From: Tetracentron sinense | Taxonomy: Eukaryota; Streptophyta; Magnoliopsida; Trochodendrales; Trochodendraceae | DNA length: 64,000 nucleotides | Direction of reading: 5' to 3' | Assembly (NCBI GenBank): GCA_015143295.1 | Contig: CM026560.1 | Coordinates: forward strand, 8,372,501-8,436,500 | Part shown: one piece after another, positions 10,205 through 21,395 of the stretch | Numbering within the stretch: position 1 is the first letter of the stretch | Layout of the letters: each line of letters opens with the position of its first letter | The notes under the pieces: generated by a model | Told to the model about the DNA's origin: nothing | Database searches by the model: none | Seen by the model: only the letters and a program-made list of their open reading frames with translations | Translations under genes and position numbers: made by a program

Positions 10205-10491
10205 CAAGATGAAAATTTACAAGATGATGATCATGCATTCATGCATGCACGCATACATGATTTCTACGAGGCATACCGGGACTTGACATGGGTTTTCAAG
10301 CATGAGTTTTATCGGCGTTGTCGCATTCATGTACGCACGTCAGGATGCTTGTATTGTATCTTGCCTTATAATGTTTCTTTTGTGATGTTTCTATTACTGC
10401 TTGTATGATATTACTATTGTGCGTTTTTATTATTGTTATGGTCTGCTAGTAGCTTGTACTCGCTGAGTATTCCATGCTCAGCCGTACTTTC

Positions 10492-10632
10492 ATGTCGGCA
10501 GGTACTGAGGGAGCCCTCGACCCGGAGCATTGGGTCGTGGAAGAGTATATAGAGGAGAGAGAGCCGGCTATTCCATTACAGTCTCAGGCGGACTGAGACC
10601 TCGATGGGTGGCCATACCTCGACTACTATTGA
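10492..10632 (+). pseudogene. Acidic LTR mini-ORF with premature stop, 5' LTR of A
   Basis: Same frame as 4790-4930 and 18455-18595, but a CGA has become TGA at 10594-10596, and two core residues are changed (EPWVEE reads EHWVVE). The two sister LTR copies keep the frame open. Confidence 0.6.
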
Positions 10633-10919
10633 GGGGAGAGTATGAGAGGGTCTTGTGTATTTTGATATTTTGATAGGTGGGCCTGTCCACCTTAGACTTA
10701 GACATGTCTTGTATTTATGTTAACTTGGAATATTATTTTGGATCATTAGAAGAAATGAAAATTTGTTTACGCTTCCGCATGTATGTTAGCTTCCGCGCTC
10801 TGATTATCGTTGTTAGTACTGTATTTTATCTTGTGCATTACAGGATGGTTTGATAGGTACGTAGTGTGACACCTAAAATATCCCTAAACTCCTAGGGGGT
10901 ATTTCGGGGCGTTACAGAG

Positions 10920-10931
10920 TGGTATCAGAGC
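10920..10931 (+). other. Primer binding site of element A
   Basis: TGGTATCAGAGC, three bases after the 5' LTR end. It is complementary to the 3' end of plant initiator tRNA-Met, the usual primer for these elements. Confidence 0.93.
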
Positions 10932-11242
10932 TCTAGGCATTAGAGTCCCTAGGGTCACTCGGATGATTGAACAAGGTATTAGAATCACCTGAGGGAGTTG
11001 TATTCCAAGTATGGACTAACAAGTTAGTCCTAGTCAAAATAGGTTGAATCTCAACCAAACTTAGAGTCCTACGCTTGGAACACGGATTGTATGGATGATG
11101 TTGTGTTGTATACCATATGTGCATTAATTGTGTTGTTCTTATTAAATATGCTTGATGAATATGTATTGATCGAATTGCGAAATTTGTACTAAATGCGTAT
11201 CCAAGTTAGACTCATGTTGTATTGTCGTTCTCAGGAGAAATC
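10932..11242 (+). other. Untranslated leader of element A
   Basis: No supported ORF. Just before gag there is a TTCTCAG (ending 11235) that could act as a 3' splice site; the same place in E reads GATCTCAG. A transcript spliced from the LTR donor (9142) to here would reach the gag ATG without the ATG-rich part of the LTR. Confidence 0.5.
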
Positions 11243-12479
11243 ATGAGACGCAATACCCGGGGTCGCGGGTACAACACGAGGGGTAATGGAGGTGATGCTC
11301 CATCGGGTGATGATCAACCCGACTTTGCCCAAGCATTCGCATCCATAGCCGAGACTTTGGCTATGTTGGCGGCAAGGCAACCGGCCACTCCGCCTAATGC
11401 GGCACTTATACCGGCTCCTCCTAACCGAGCCCAAGCCGGGATAGAAGCTTTTCGGAGGATGAGGCCTCCAACTTTTTGTGGAAGCATTGATCCACTTGTC
11501 GCCGAGGGTTGGATTCGGCAACTCGAGAAGATATTCTCGGTATTGACACCTACGGAAGTGGAAAGGGTCACTTGGGCCACCTTTATGCTTGAAGGCGAGG
11601 CCGACCATTGATGGAAATCCGCACTTCGGACCCGAGAGTTGACCCGGCAAGGTCAAGATTGGACTTGGGAGGAATTCTTGGGAGCTTTCAACAAGAAATA
11701 CTTTCCGGTCGGAATGAAAGAGAAGATGGAAGTGGAATTTATTACCTTGGAGCAAGGTAATATGTCCGTAGCGGCTTATAAAGCCAAATTTTCAGAGGTA
11801 TCTCGATTTGCTCCACACATGATAGCTACCGAGGCTATGAAGGCCCGGAAATTCGAGAGGGGGTTGAAGGCCTACCTCAAGGATCGTGTCTCAATGTTCC
11901 GACATGAGGCATATTCAGAAGTTGTGGACAAGGCATTGTTGGCCGAGTCGAATTCCGAAGAGTTCTTTAAGAGAAGAGGAATGGAGAAAGGACAGTCAAG
12001 TAGTTCAGGGGAGAAAAGAGCCAGGACTAGCTTGTATCAGTCCACAGGGCCGGCTCAGTCATAGAGGATGTATTCGGCACCACAGGCCCCTCGCTCTTTT
12101 GCTCCACCGGCTTTTCGCCTGGCTACCTCATATGCTCCTCGCCCCGCAGTTACGCAGGCTACGGGATATGCTCCTTCCTCCTATTTGCATGATGTCTGCA
12201 CTCTTTGCGGAAGGAGGCATCCAGCAGGAGAATGTCGGAGGGTTTCAGGAAGTTGCTTCCATTGTGGTGACCATGGTCACATGGTTAGAGATTGTCCCCG
12301 ACGTCAATTGCCAGCTCAGTCTTCGGGGAGCAGGCCCCCGATTAGGCAGACATCTCAGCCTAGCTCTTCTCAGGCTTCGAGGGCCTCACAGTCTACCCGG
12401 CCTCCTCGCCCAGCCACACAGGGCCGAGTCTTTGCCTTATCCGAGAGAGACGCACGTGCATCCGACGATGTCGTGCAAG
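11243..12479 (+). pseudogene. gag: gag of element A (capsid and nucleocapsid), two stops
   Basis: Structural Gag. ATG 11243 starts an Arg/Gly-rich N-terminus like that of E (MRR-N-x-RGRGY-TR). The retrotransposon Gag capsid core (WATFMLEGEADH ... MSVAAYKAKFSEVSRFAPH) covers about residues 110-210. A CCHC knuckle (CFHCGDHGHMVRDC) is near 12256-12297, preceded by a Cys/His group CTLCGRRH. Two in-frame stops break it: TGA 11609-11611 where E has TGG, and TAG 12062-12064 where E has CAG. The reading frame ends in the intron at TAG 12494-12496 if unspliced; spliced, the last G at 12479 joins protease. Length without damage is close to E Gag. Confidence 0.9.
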
Positions 12480-12614
12480 GTACGCAAAAATTCTAGAGTC
12501 TAAGTTGTGTAAAATTTCTATGGTTTATTATGTGATTATTTATACTAAAGGTTACCTATGTATGATGCTTGTTGTTGTTTGAAATCTACTAATAGTAGCT
12601 ACTTAATCGCACAG
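12480..12614 (+). other. Intron between gag and pol of element A (135 bp)
   Basis: CAAG followed by GTACGC (donor at 12480) and TAATCGCACAG before GCGCT (acceptor ends 12614). It is AT-rich, with a branch-like CTACTAATAG about 25 nt before the AG. Removing it turns ...VVQ-G into VVQ-GALLVNE in frame, exactly as in E (61140-61277). Related plant chromoviruses are continuous at this place. Intron sequence is not alignable between A and E while both exon sides are. Confidence 0.82.
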
Positions 12615-15600
12615 GCGCTTTATTAGTGAACGAGTGTCTCGCCCGAGTGTTGATCGACACAGGATCCACTCACTCCTTTGTGTCACCTAGTTTCGCGAAG
12701 GGATTTTTGACTGAGGCTACTCCGTTAAAGCAGGAGTTGACCATTACAACTCCACTCGGCAAGTTAGTTGATACGGACAAGATATTTAGGGATAGTGTGG
12801 TTCAAGTGGGGGAGAATGAACTGTTAGCTGATCTCATCGTCCTAGATTTTCAAGACTTGGATTTTGATGTCATCTTAGGGATGGATTGGTTGTCAAACCA
12901 TCACGGGCATGTTGCGTGTTTTGAAAAGATAGTGAATTTCAATCCAGAAGGGGGTAAGCCTTTTCACTTCTGAGGATTTAGAGAGAGGGACATTGCTCGC
13001 CTAGTAGACTTGAGTATAGCAAATCTAGAAGTACAAAACTCCTCGACTATTCCAGTTGTGAGTGAGTTCTTACATGTGTTTCCGGAGGAACTTCCCGGGT
13101 TACCTCAGAATCGGGAGATTGAGTTCGCTATAGAGCTTACTCCGGGCACCGCTCCGATTTCAAGAGCCCCATATAGAATGGCCCCGATAGAGCTTGAAGA
13201 ATTGAAGAAGCAAATTGAGGAGTTACAACAACTTGGTTTCATCCAGCCAAGTGTCTCGCCGTGGGGAGCTCCGGTCCTTTTTGTAAAGAAGAAAGACGGG
13301 TCAATGAGAATGTGTATAGACTACCGTCAGTTGAACAAGGTAACTATCAAGAATCGTTATCCCTTACCAAGGATTGACGACTTGTTCGACCAACTGAAGG
13401 GAACGAGATTCTTCTCCAAAATTGATCTTAGATCGGGGTATCATCAAGGCGGAAGATGTTCCGAAGACGGCTTTCAGGACTCGGTATGGGCATTACGAGT
13501 TCCTTGTCATGCCTTTTGGGCTGACGAATGCACCGGCGGCATTCATGGATTTAATGAACCGGGTGTTCCGATCTTACTTGGATCGATGCGTGATTGTATT
13601 CATTGATGACATTTTGGTGTATTCCCAGACACGGGAAGATCACGCACGAGACCTCGGCCTTGCTCTGGAGATGTTGAGAGAGCATAGGCTATATGCCAAA
13701 TTGAGTAAGTGCGAATTCTGGTTAGAGAAGGTCGCATTTCTTGGACACGTGGTGTCGGCCGAGGGCATTTCTGTAGATCCAGCCAAGGTTGAGGCAGTCA
13801 TGAGTTGGGAGAGGCCCAAGAGCGTCACGGAGATACTTTGTTTCCTCGGAGATTTGTGGAGGGATTCTCCAGTTTGGCTGCACCTCTCACCTACTTGACA
13901 AGGAAAAATGCAAAGATCAGTTGGAGTGACCGATGTGAAGTAAGTTTCCAAGAGTTGAAGAAACGCCTCACCACAGCCCCTGTCCTTACTGTGCCATCTG
14001 GACCTTTTGGGTATGAGGTGTATAGTGATGCCTCGCATGTTGGACTCGGGTGTGTCCTAATGCAACACAAGAAGGTCATTGCCTATGCATCAAGGCAGTT
14101 GAAAGAGCATGAAAAGAACTACCCCACTCACGACTTGGAGCTTGCGGCGATCGTGTTTGCACTTAAAATTTGGCGACATTATCTGTACGGGGTGGAGTTC
14201 TATGTGTACACGGACCACAAGAGCCTCAAGTATCTCTTTTCCCAAAAAGAGCTAAACTTACGACAACGGCGTTGGATTGAGTTCTTAAAGGACTACGAGT
14301 GCACTATCCAATATCACCCGGGAAAAGCAAATGTGGTGGCAGACGCTCTGAGTAGGAAACAATCGGGGTTGTTGGCTCACATGTTGGTGCGGGAATGGAG
14401 ATTGTTAGATGATTTGGAAAATCTAGACATCAGTGTGAATGATTCTGTCCGAAGTCCGGTTTTGGAAAATGTTACAGTTCGGCCGTACCTTATAGACTTG
14501 ATCCAGGAGTATCAAGCCACAGACAATGACTTGTTGGCTTTCTGGGATAAGGAAGTGGCCAAGGGTAGTACGGACTTCTCTCTCACTAGCCGAGGTGCTA
14601 TTACATTCAAGAGAAGGCATTGTGTCCCAGCCAATGCAAACCTTCGGAGAGAGATTATGGACGAAGCTCACCGGTCTAAGTATACAGTGCATCCCGGGGG
14701 GACAAAGATGTATCGGAACCTCAAAAGTCACTTTTGGTGGCGAAACATGAAGAGGGAGGTTGCGAAGTATGTGGCACGGTGTTTGGTGTGCCAACAAGTG
14801 AAAGCAGAGCATTTGAGACCGGCGGGTCTTTTGCAGTCTCTCCCTATTCCCGAGTGGAAATGGGAACATATCTCTATGGACTTCATTGTGGGGTTGCCGA
14901 AGACGGTTAGGAAGACCGATGCTATATGGGTAGTTGTTGATAGACTCACGAAGTCCGCTCATTTCTTACCGTACCGGACTACATTCAACTCCAATCAGTT
15001 AGCGGAGCTATACATCAAGGAAATAGTCCGATTACACGGGGTGCCAGTGAGTATTGTGTCGGATAGAGACCCAAGATTCACATCCAGGTTTTGGAAAAGT
15101 TTTCAAGGTGCAATGGGCTCCCGGTTAGACTTTAGAACAGCTTTCCACCCACAGACCGACGGGCAAACCGAGAGGGTGAATCAGGTTATTGAAGATATGT
15201 CCGAGCATGTATGCTAGACTTCAAGGGAAGTTGGAAAGATCACCTACCTTTGGTGGAATTCGCTTACAACAATAGTTATCAAGAAAGCATACAAATGGCG
15301 CCTTTCGAGGCTTTGTACGGAAGGAGTTGTAGATCCCCATTGTATTGGGATGAAGTGGGAGAAAGGAAGATTTTGGGCCCCGAGTTAATTGAACAAACCG
15401 CGGATAGGGTCAAGCTTATCCGGGAGAGGTTAAAGACCGCCCAAGATAGGCAGAAAAGCTATGTAGACAATTGAAGGAGGGATCTTGAATTGCGAGTCGG
15501 TGATTTTGTATTTGTAAGGATTTCACCAACCAAGGGTGTTATGCGATTCGGGAAGAGAGGCAAGCTTAGCACGAGATATGTGGGTCCGTTCGAGATCATT

Positions 15601-15915
15601 ACTCGAGTCGGTGAAGTTGCTTACCGTGTTGCTTTGCCCGCTCACATGGCGGCGGTCCACGATGTGTTTCATATCTCCATGCTTCGGAAGTACATCCCAG
15701 ATCCTTCTCACGTCATCGAGCTTGATCCGGTTGAGATTCGAGAGGACCTCACGTTGGTTGAGAAGCCGATTCACATATTGGATCAAAGAGACCAAGTGCT
15801 TCGTAACAAGACTATACCGCTAGTCCTAGTGCAATGGCAACATCACGCGAGAGAAGAAGCCACGTGGGAGGGTGAAGCCGAAGTCAAAGCAAAGTATCCT
15901 GAGTTGTTTGAATAG
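12615..15915 (+). pseudogene. pol: pol of element A: protease, RT, RNase H, integrase, chromodomain-like end; frameshifted
   Basis: Protease: [13 protein letters not shown] near 12645. [22 protein letters not shown] near 13255, FIDDILVYS near 13600. RNase H: VYSDAS near 14020, [11 protein letters not shown] near 14205. Integrase: zinc group H...HPGGTKMY...CLVCQQVK near 14660-14800, then Asp (SMDFIVGLP), Asp (VSDRDPRF) and Glu ([14 protein letters not shown]). GPY/F motif near 15590 and chromodomain-like tail to TAG at 15913. Defects: TGA 12971-12973; an ~11-nt deletion near 13445 in RT; a ~20-nt deletion near 13850; a 1-nt deletion near 15200; TGA 15472-15474. D and E are intact at these points. 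Function in this copy is lost. Confidence 0.92.
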
Positions 15916-15994
15916 GTTTGTGTATATGGCTTGTGATTTTGCTTTGGTTTTGTACATGTATGTATTGTCCAAATTTCGGGGACGAAATTTTTGT

Positions 15995-16007
15995 AAGGGG
16001 GGGAGAA
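15995..16007 (+). other. Polypurine tract of element A
   Basis: AAGGGGGGGAGAA immediately before the 3' LTR, primer site for plus-strand DNA synthesis. A TTTCGGGGACGAAAT box upstream is shared with D (which reads CGAGGATGAAAT). Confidence 0.92.
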
Positions 16008-18879
16008 TGTAGCACCCCGGACTTTTTCATCCTAAATGAATAGCACCTTTGTAGCTAATTGGCCGTTTTTGTAGTCTAATTAATAAATAAGGGAGAAATT
16101 GGAAATTTTGAAAAGTCAAAAATGTTCCTTTTCGAAGTACGAACCCAATGTAAGTTGAATCGTCAAAATCGGACGAACGAATCAAAAGATATGGCCAAAA
16201 CAGTCTGGACCTGCAGGCAATCGTAGCTCGGAAGGCACTAAGGACGTAGCTCTAGCTCTGATAACGTATACGTTGTGCATCCGTTGTGCAACAGACAACG
16301 GGTACGTCGTGCAGTAGACAACGTGTACGTTGTACAGCAAACAACGTGTACATTGTACAGCTCACAACGGGCACGTTGTACACAACACAACGTGACAACG
16401 GGTTCGGCACCCTTCACAGCACAACGTGTTCATGCACAACACAACGTGACAACGGGTTCGGTACCCTTCACAGCACAACGGGTTCGGTACCCTTCACAGC
16501 ACAACGTGTTCGGCACTATTCACAGCACAACGTGTTCAGCACTATTCACAGCACAACGTGTTCGGCACTATTCACAGCACAACGTACTCGGCACTATTCA
16601 CAGCACAACGTGTTCGGCACTATTCACAGCACAACGTACTCGGCACTATTCACAACACAACGTGTTCAGCACTATTCACAGCACAACGTGTTCAGCACTA
16701 TTCACAGCTCAACGTGTTCGGCACTCGTGTTTTTGCAGAAGTTTCAGTAAGGGTATTATGGTCTTTTGGTCGGTTCACTCTTACCTTAAGAGTTTAACCC
16801 GAGCCTTTAGGGCTCATTCTCAACACTTAGAGGATTTGGGGGATTAGAAGAGAGGAGAAAGGGTTTCCTAAGCTAGGGTTTTGCTTTTGGAGAAGAATCA
16901 AAGGGGTTTTGAGACCCTAGATCACTTCAAGTCCGGTTTTTCTCCAAGATCACGGCTCAAGCACTCGTGGAGAGCGTTCCCCAAGCTAGGGCAACAACCC
17001 AAGCACGTTTTTTAAAGGGGTTTCTTCCCAACTCAAGTCTCCTTCAAGCAAAGGTGTTCTTCTTTCAAGTTGGAGCTTCAATCAAGGTTTCTACCAAGGA
17101 TCAAGCCTTGATCTAAGGTTAGTACACCCTACTAACTTACCCTAGCAAAAATCTAGGTTTTCTATATAAAAATGTGATTCCTTATATTATGTTTTCCTCC
17201 TTATGAAAAGTGTTATCCCCCATTAAATATAAACAAGATAATGGAAAAGGTGTGGATGTGTGGATGGAATGTTGGATGTGGCGATTGGATGCCGAGATGT
17301 ATGTTGTGTGATGGAAATGGTGGATGGGTATTTTACCAATAATGAACTTACCTTGATGTTTGGATGGAAAATATGCGCTAAAAAGAACAAGATGAATTAT
17401 TAAGAAACATTGCATGTGTTGTGTTTGTGTCCTTATAGACGACTTAGATGAAGAAAATGGAAATAGGTTTTAGGCATGTGTCCTTATAGACGATGAATTG
17501 ATCCAATGTCATGTGAATTACTTAAGTTACCTATTCTAATATTATGAATTGAATTGTAATGCCATATCTCTTTTGTTAAGCGCATTCCCACGATTGTTAT
17601 TATTGGCACGCACATGAGCACGCATGATAGCATGAACCGAGATTTCAAGAGCATGTGCATATAATAAACAACAAGAAAATATTGCATGTCAAGGAGGTTG
17701 GTAGCCCAGGGACATTCGGGTACTAACCTCTGGCTCACAAGATAAAACCTAAATCACCTATTGTCAAGGAGGTTGGTAGCCCAGGGAGATTCGGGTGCTA
17801 ACTTCTGGCTCACAAGAAAACTAAACAAGTAATAAAAATCACCTATTGTCAAGGAGGTTGGTAGCCCAGGGACATTCAGGTACTAGCCTCTGGCTCACAA
17901 GAAAACCAAACATTGCATATCAAGGAGGTTGGTAGCCCAGGGACATTCGGGTACTAACCTCTGGCTCACAAGTGCATTGCATATCAAGGAGATTGGTAGC
18001 CCAGGGACATTCGGGTACTAACCTCTGGCTCACAAGTGCATTGCATATCAAGGAGGTTGGCAGCCCAGGGAGATTCGGGTGCTAGCCTCTGGCTCACAAG
18101 TGCATTGCATATCAAGGAGGTTGGCAGCCCAGGGAGATTCGGGTGCTAGCCTCTGGGTCACAAGTTACAAGATGGAAATTTACAAGATGATGATCATGCA
18201 TTCATGCATGCAAGCATTCATGATTTCTACGAGGCATACCGGGACATGACATGGGTTTTCAAGCATGAGTTTAATCGGCGTTGTCGCATTCATGTACGCA
18301 CGTCAGGATGCTTGTATTGTATCTTGCCTTATACTGTTTCTTTTGTGATGTTTCTATTACTGCTTGTATGATATTACTATTGTGTGTTTTTATTATTGTT
18401 ATGGTCTGTTAGTAGCTTGTACTCGCTGAGTATTCCATGCTCAGCCGTACTTTCATGTCGGCAGGTACTGAGGGAGCCCTCGACCCGAAGCCTTGGGTCG
18501 AGGAAGAGTATATAGAGGAGAGAGAGCCGGCTATTCAATTACAGTCTCAGGCGGACCGAGACCTCGATGGGTGGCCATACCTCGACTACTATTGAGGGGA
18601 GAGTATGAGAGGGTCTTGTGTATTTTGATATTTTGATAGGTGGGTCTGTCCACCTTAGACTTAGACATGTCTTGTATTTATGTTAACTTAGAATACTATT
18701 TTGGATCATTAGAAGAAATGAAAATTTGTTTACGCTTCCGCATGTATGTTAGCTTCCGCGCTCTGATTATCGTTGTTAGTACTGTATTTTATCTTGTGCA
18801 TTACAGGATGGTTTGATAGGTACGTAGTGTGACACCTAAAATATCCCTAAACTCCTAGGGGGTATTTCGGGGCGTTACA
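16008..18879 (+). repeat. 3' LTR of element A
   Basis: Same layout as the 5' LTR: array 16270-16725, ATG-free exon to donor GT 17118, hairpin repeats 17690-18165, stem-loop/acceptor and intact acidic ORF. It lacks the second CGGAAGGCACTAAGGACGTA copy present in the 5' and the solo LTR, and its array has fewer units. It ends CGTTACA at 18879. Confidence 0.93.
18455..18595 (+). CDS. Acidic LTR mini-ORF, 3' LTR of A
   Basis: 46 codons from ATG 18455 to TGA 18593-18595, core PWVEEEYIEE, tail WPYLDYY. The frame is intact here. See 4790-4930 for the family. Confidence 0.42.
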   Translation: MSAGTEGALDPKPWVEEEYIEEREPAIQLQSQADRDLDGWPYLDYY

Positions 18880-19001
18880 ACATGACTGGCTTCCGACATA
18901 CTTCCTTCCTAACTTGTTTCCCGATATATGCTCTTATCAAGCTGTGGTACTAGATTCTAAGTGACCCTAAAGACCTATAGCTACAGCTCTGATACCACCT
19001 T
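18880..19001 (-). other. Leader of element C with primer binding site, copy 2
   Basis: Near-identical to 5215-5336. The reverse-complement primer site GCTCTGATACCA is at 18986-18997, a few bases from the inner LTR end. Confidence 0.9.
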
Positions 19002-19298
19002 TGTCGTGACCCAAAACCCACCCTAGGAGTTAGAGTGAATCTTAGACCACTTGTCATGACCTACATGATGTGCTTGGAAAACCAACCTGCAAAATACACG
19101 GAGCATATACAATAGAGGAAAAAAAATAGCAGAAGCATATGCTAACATGGCACAACAGAAGTCTAACCAAAAACCTCTATGTATATACATGATCCAAGTT
19201 TGTAAAAATGACCCACAAAAGAAAGTGCGGACATGCCTGCCAAAATACATGAATGTAATCTCTCAAACTCACCCACAATCTATATTAGAATCTACCAC

Positions 19299-19416
19299 CT
19301 AATAGTGACCATCTACATGAGGCTCCTCCACCGGTTCATCAACGTACTCCTCTTCCACCCATGGGCAAAGAGCACAGATATCAAAAGGAGCAGCCCCTCC
19401 ACTATCACTTGCCGAC
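19299..19416 (-). CDS. Acidic LTR mini-ORF, family C copy 2
   Basis: About 38 codons after GTCGGCAAGT on the minus strand, core PWVEEEYVDEPVEEP, stop at 19299. It differs from copy 1 by few residues (one Glu to Asp, one Ala to Gly) and remains open. Confidence 0.4.
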
Positions 19417-20769
19417 AAAAGACGTACGGCTGAGAATGGAATACTCAGCGTGTACCAAATACTAACCAACTGCCATGGCATAACAATAACAATATAACGC
19501 CGAAAGTAATTTATATCATAACAGGAAAGCGAACAGTTTATAGTTCATGCTTGCATCATATCAAAGTCGGAAATCTCTTGAAATCGTCATGTGCTCGGAA
19601 TCATACTTGCTTGCTTGCTTGGAAAATAAACATGTTTTGTTATATTGGTCTTGTCGAGTCGTACTTGTCTTGTCATGTGTATCATGTCGTGTCATGCATG
19701 TCATGCCATGGAATCATGCTTGCTTGCTTGCTTAGAAAATAAACATATTCATGCTACTTGTGAGGGAGGGGAGGCCTCTCTTCCTAAATGAGAAACAATT
19801 TGTGAGGGAGGGGAAACCCTTCTTTAACAAAATGTATTGAATGCAACATGCATGCTTGGAGCTTTCTTGTTCTTGTCAAATAGCGAGGCAAAACATATCG
19901 TAAGATATGCCCTAACTCTATTTACCAACCCTTTCGTTTGGCCTTGTCATGGTGTTCGTGAATCGGGAATAAAACCTTGAAAACAAAACACGGTGTTTAA
20001 TACTTGAAACCCTACTCGTGGACTACATGTCGTGCTTGTGGTTCCGTGTACAATTAAGGATGACAATGGCATATAAAGAACATTTGCATTTGATCAACAA
20101 TTAAATCCAATAAATGAGCAATTAATCTAACAACATACCATTCTATGAAGTAAAGAAATTCACACATGTATTTTCTAAGAACCATTAGCATTTTCTTCAT
20201 TTTGGCATTGAATCAAACACTTGGTATGTTCATTATGATTAATACCTAAATCTTGTATTACTAGGTGGGTTAATGCTCACAACACACATGTATGTTTGTT
20301 ATTGGTACAATACCCTTCCCATTTCATTCATCACAACAAACACACGGCATCCAATCGCCCATTCACATCCACACAACCATCCACCTTCATTTATTCATCT
20401 CATCTCATTATCTTACTTAGAAATTAGGGAAAAACACAAAATAAAAGAAAAAAAAGATAAGAGATGAACTAGAAAGGTAGTATAGGGTACCGACCTTGAA
20501 TAGGTTGAAGAAAACCCTTGATATGGAGTTCCAACTTGAGGAAGAACCCCTCTTGGGTTTGAGGGACTCTAGTTGCTTTGGGGAAGATCCTTGCTTGAAA
20601 ATATCTAAGGTTGAGCTTCCTTGAACTCCCAATCCAAGCCTCCTTGTAGGATTTTCCAAATCTCCTCTCTTCCTCTTTCTCCCCTCTTTCTCTTCTCTAC
20701 GTTAGAAAGGTACCAAATGAGGATCCTCTAACAAGCAGGGGTTTAAGACCCTCAAATCCGGCATGAGTT

Positions 20770-21045
20770 ACCGCATGCGATCGATCACACACTTATCTAC
20801 GATCGATCGCGGGACAGTGCGATCGATTGCACATTGATGCGATCTATCGCACATGCACCCGAACACATTGGTCTGATTTCCCCTATATGCGATCGATCGC
20901 ACAAACTTGCGATCGATCGCAGATCTTTGCGATTTATTGCACTTGGGGATCCATCTATCACATATGGTCTAGAGAGTTTGGGACCCTTTTCGCCTGCATC
21001 CGATCGATTGCACCCGACTTGCGATCGATCGCACCCTCCAGATTT
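20770..21045 (-). repeat. U3 palindrome array, family C
   Basis: Repeated, imperfect copies of the self-complementary TGCGATCGATCGCA, spaced irregularly by 5-40 bp. The array lies between the conserved U3 block and the leader exon, the same slot that holds unrelated arrays in other families. Confidence 0.85.
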
Positions 21046-21395
21046 TGTTGTTTTCTCCTATTTTCCCTCACTTTGGAAATTCGGCCATAACTTTTGATTC
21101 GTTTGTCCGATTTTGACGATTCAACTTGCTTTGGATTCGCCTTTCAAAGGGGAATATTTCTAGTGTTTTAGAATTGCCAATTTCTTCCTTAGTTATGGAA
21201 AAAGTACCCCAAAAGTTGACTGATCCGCAAATGGGTTTCCATAACTCGGGTTTTCAACATATCGTACTTAGGAATCCCACTCCTTAAACACGTAGAGTTC
21301 TTTAAAATTTCTCATTTCATAGAAAAGAGGATTACAAAGGCTTCATGCCTTGGCATGGTATCCAACACTTGGACAAAAGGTTCCAGGGCTCTACA

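Larger units (their letters stand above)
8032..10916 (+). repeat. 5' LTR of element A
   Basis: Starts TGTAGCACCCCGGAC and ends GGGGCGTTACA. It holds the conserved U3 block (about 8148), the palindromic array (8310-8745), an exon with only one ATG (8982, AAG in the sister copies) ending at donor GT 9142, hairpin repeats (9724-10204), the stem-loop/acceptor and a damaged acidic ORF. Compared with the 3' LTR it carries a second copy of CGGAAGGCACTAAGGACGTA at about 8255-8290. Confidence 0.93.
8032..18879 (+). mobile_element. Full-length Gypsy element A (chromovirus type, Tekay/Del-like)
   Basis: LTRs at 8032-10916 and 16008-18879, primer site at 10920-10931, gag, intron, protease, RT, RNase H, integrase with GPY/F and a chromodomain-like C-terminus, and a purine tract at 15995-16007. 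The order protease-RT-RNase H-integrase and the C-terminal module place it in the plant chromoviruses. Coding sequence has stops and at least three frameshifts, so the copy is not autonomous. Flanks ACATA/ACATG match those of the solo LTR at 2315-5214. Clade assignment is from memory of conserved blocks. Confidence 0.93.
7154..20828. repeat. Tandem duplication, copy 2
   Basis: Second copy of the 1440-7153 unit, containing a full family A element (8032-18879) where copy 1 has a solo LTR. The size difference between copies is close to one internal region plus one LTR. The joint between copies lies at 7152-7154 with a 2-bp overlap (TT). Confidence 0.9.
19002..21395 (-). mobile_element. Complete 5' LTR of element C (copy 2)
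   Basis: 2.4-kb minus-strand LTR, plus-strand termini TGTCGTGACC (19002) and GGGCTCTACA (21395). In minus-strand order: conserved U3 block (about 21150-21065), palindrome array (21045-20770), ATG-free exon with donor at 20494, repeats near 19760-19820, stem-loop block and acidic ORF. Its outer end abuts a LINE fragment at 21396, into which it may have inserted. Confidence 0.9.

Noticed and set aside
10920..10931. Possible tRNA gene at the TGGTATCAGAGC sites
   Set aside because: Only the 12-nt primer-binding complement is present, next to LTR ends. There is no cloverleaf.
13640..14079. Minus-strand frames opposite pol in A, D and E
   Set aside because: Shadows of the strongly coding plus strand; they do not match any family.
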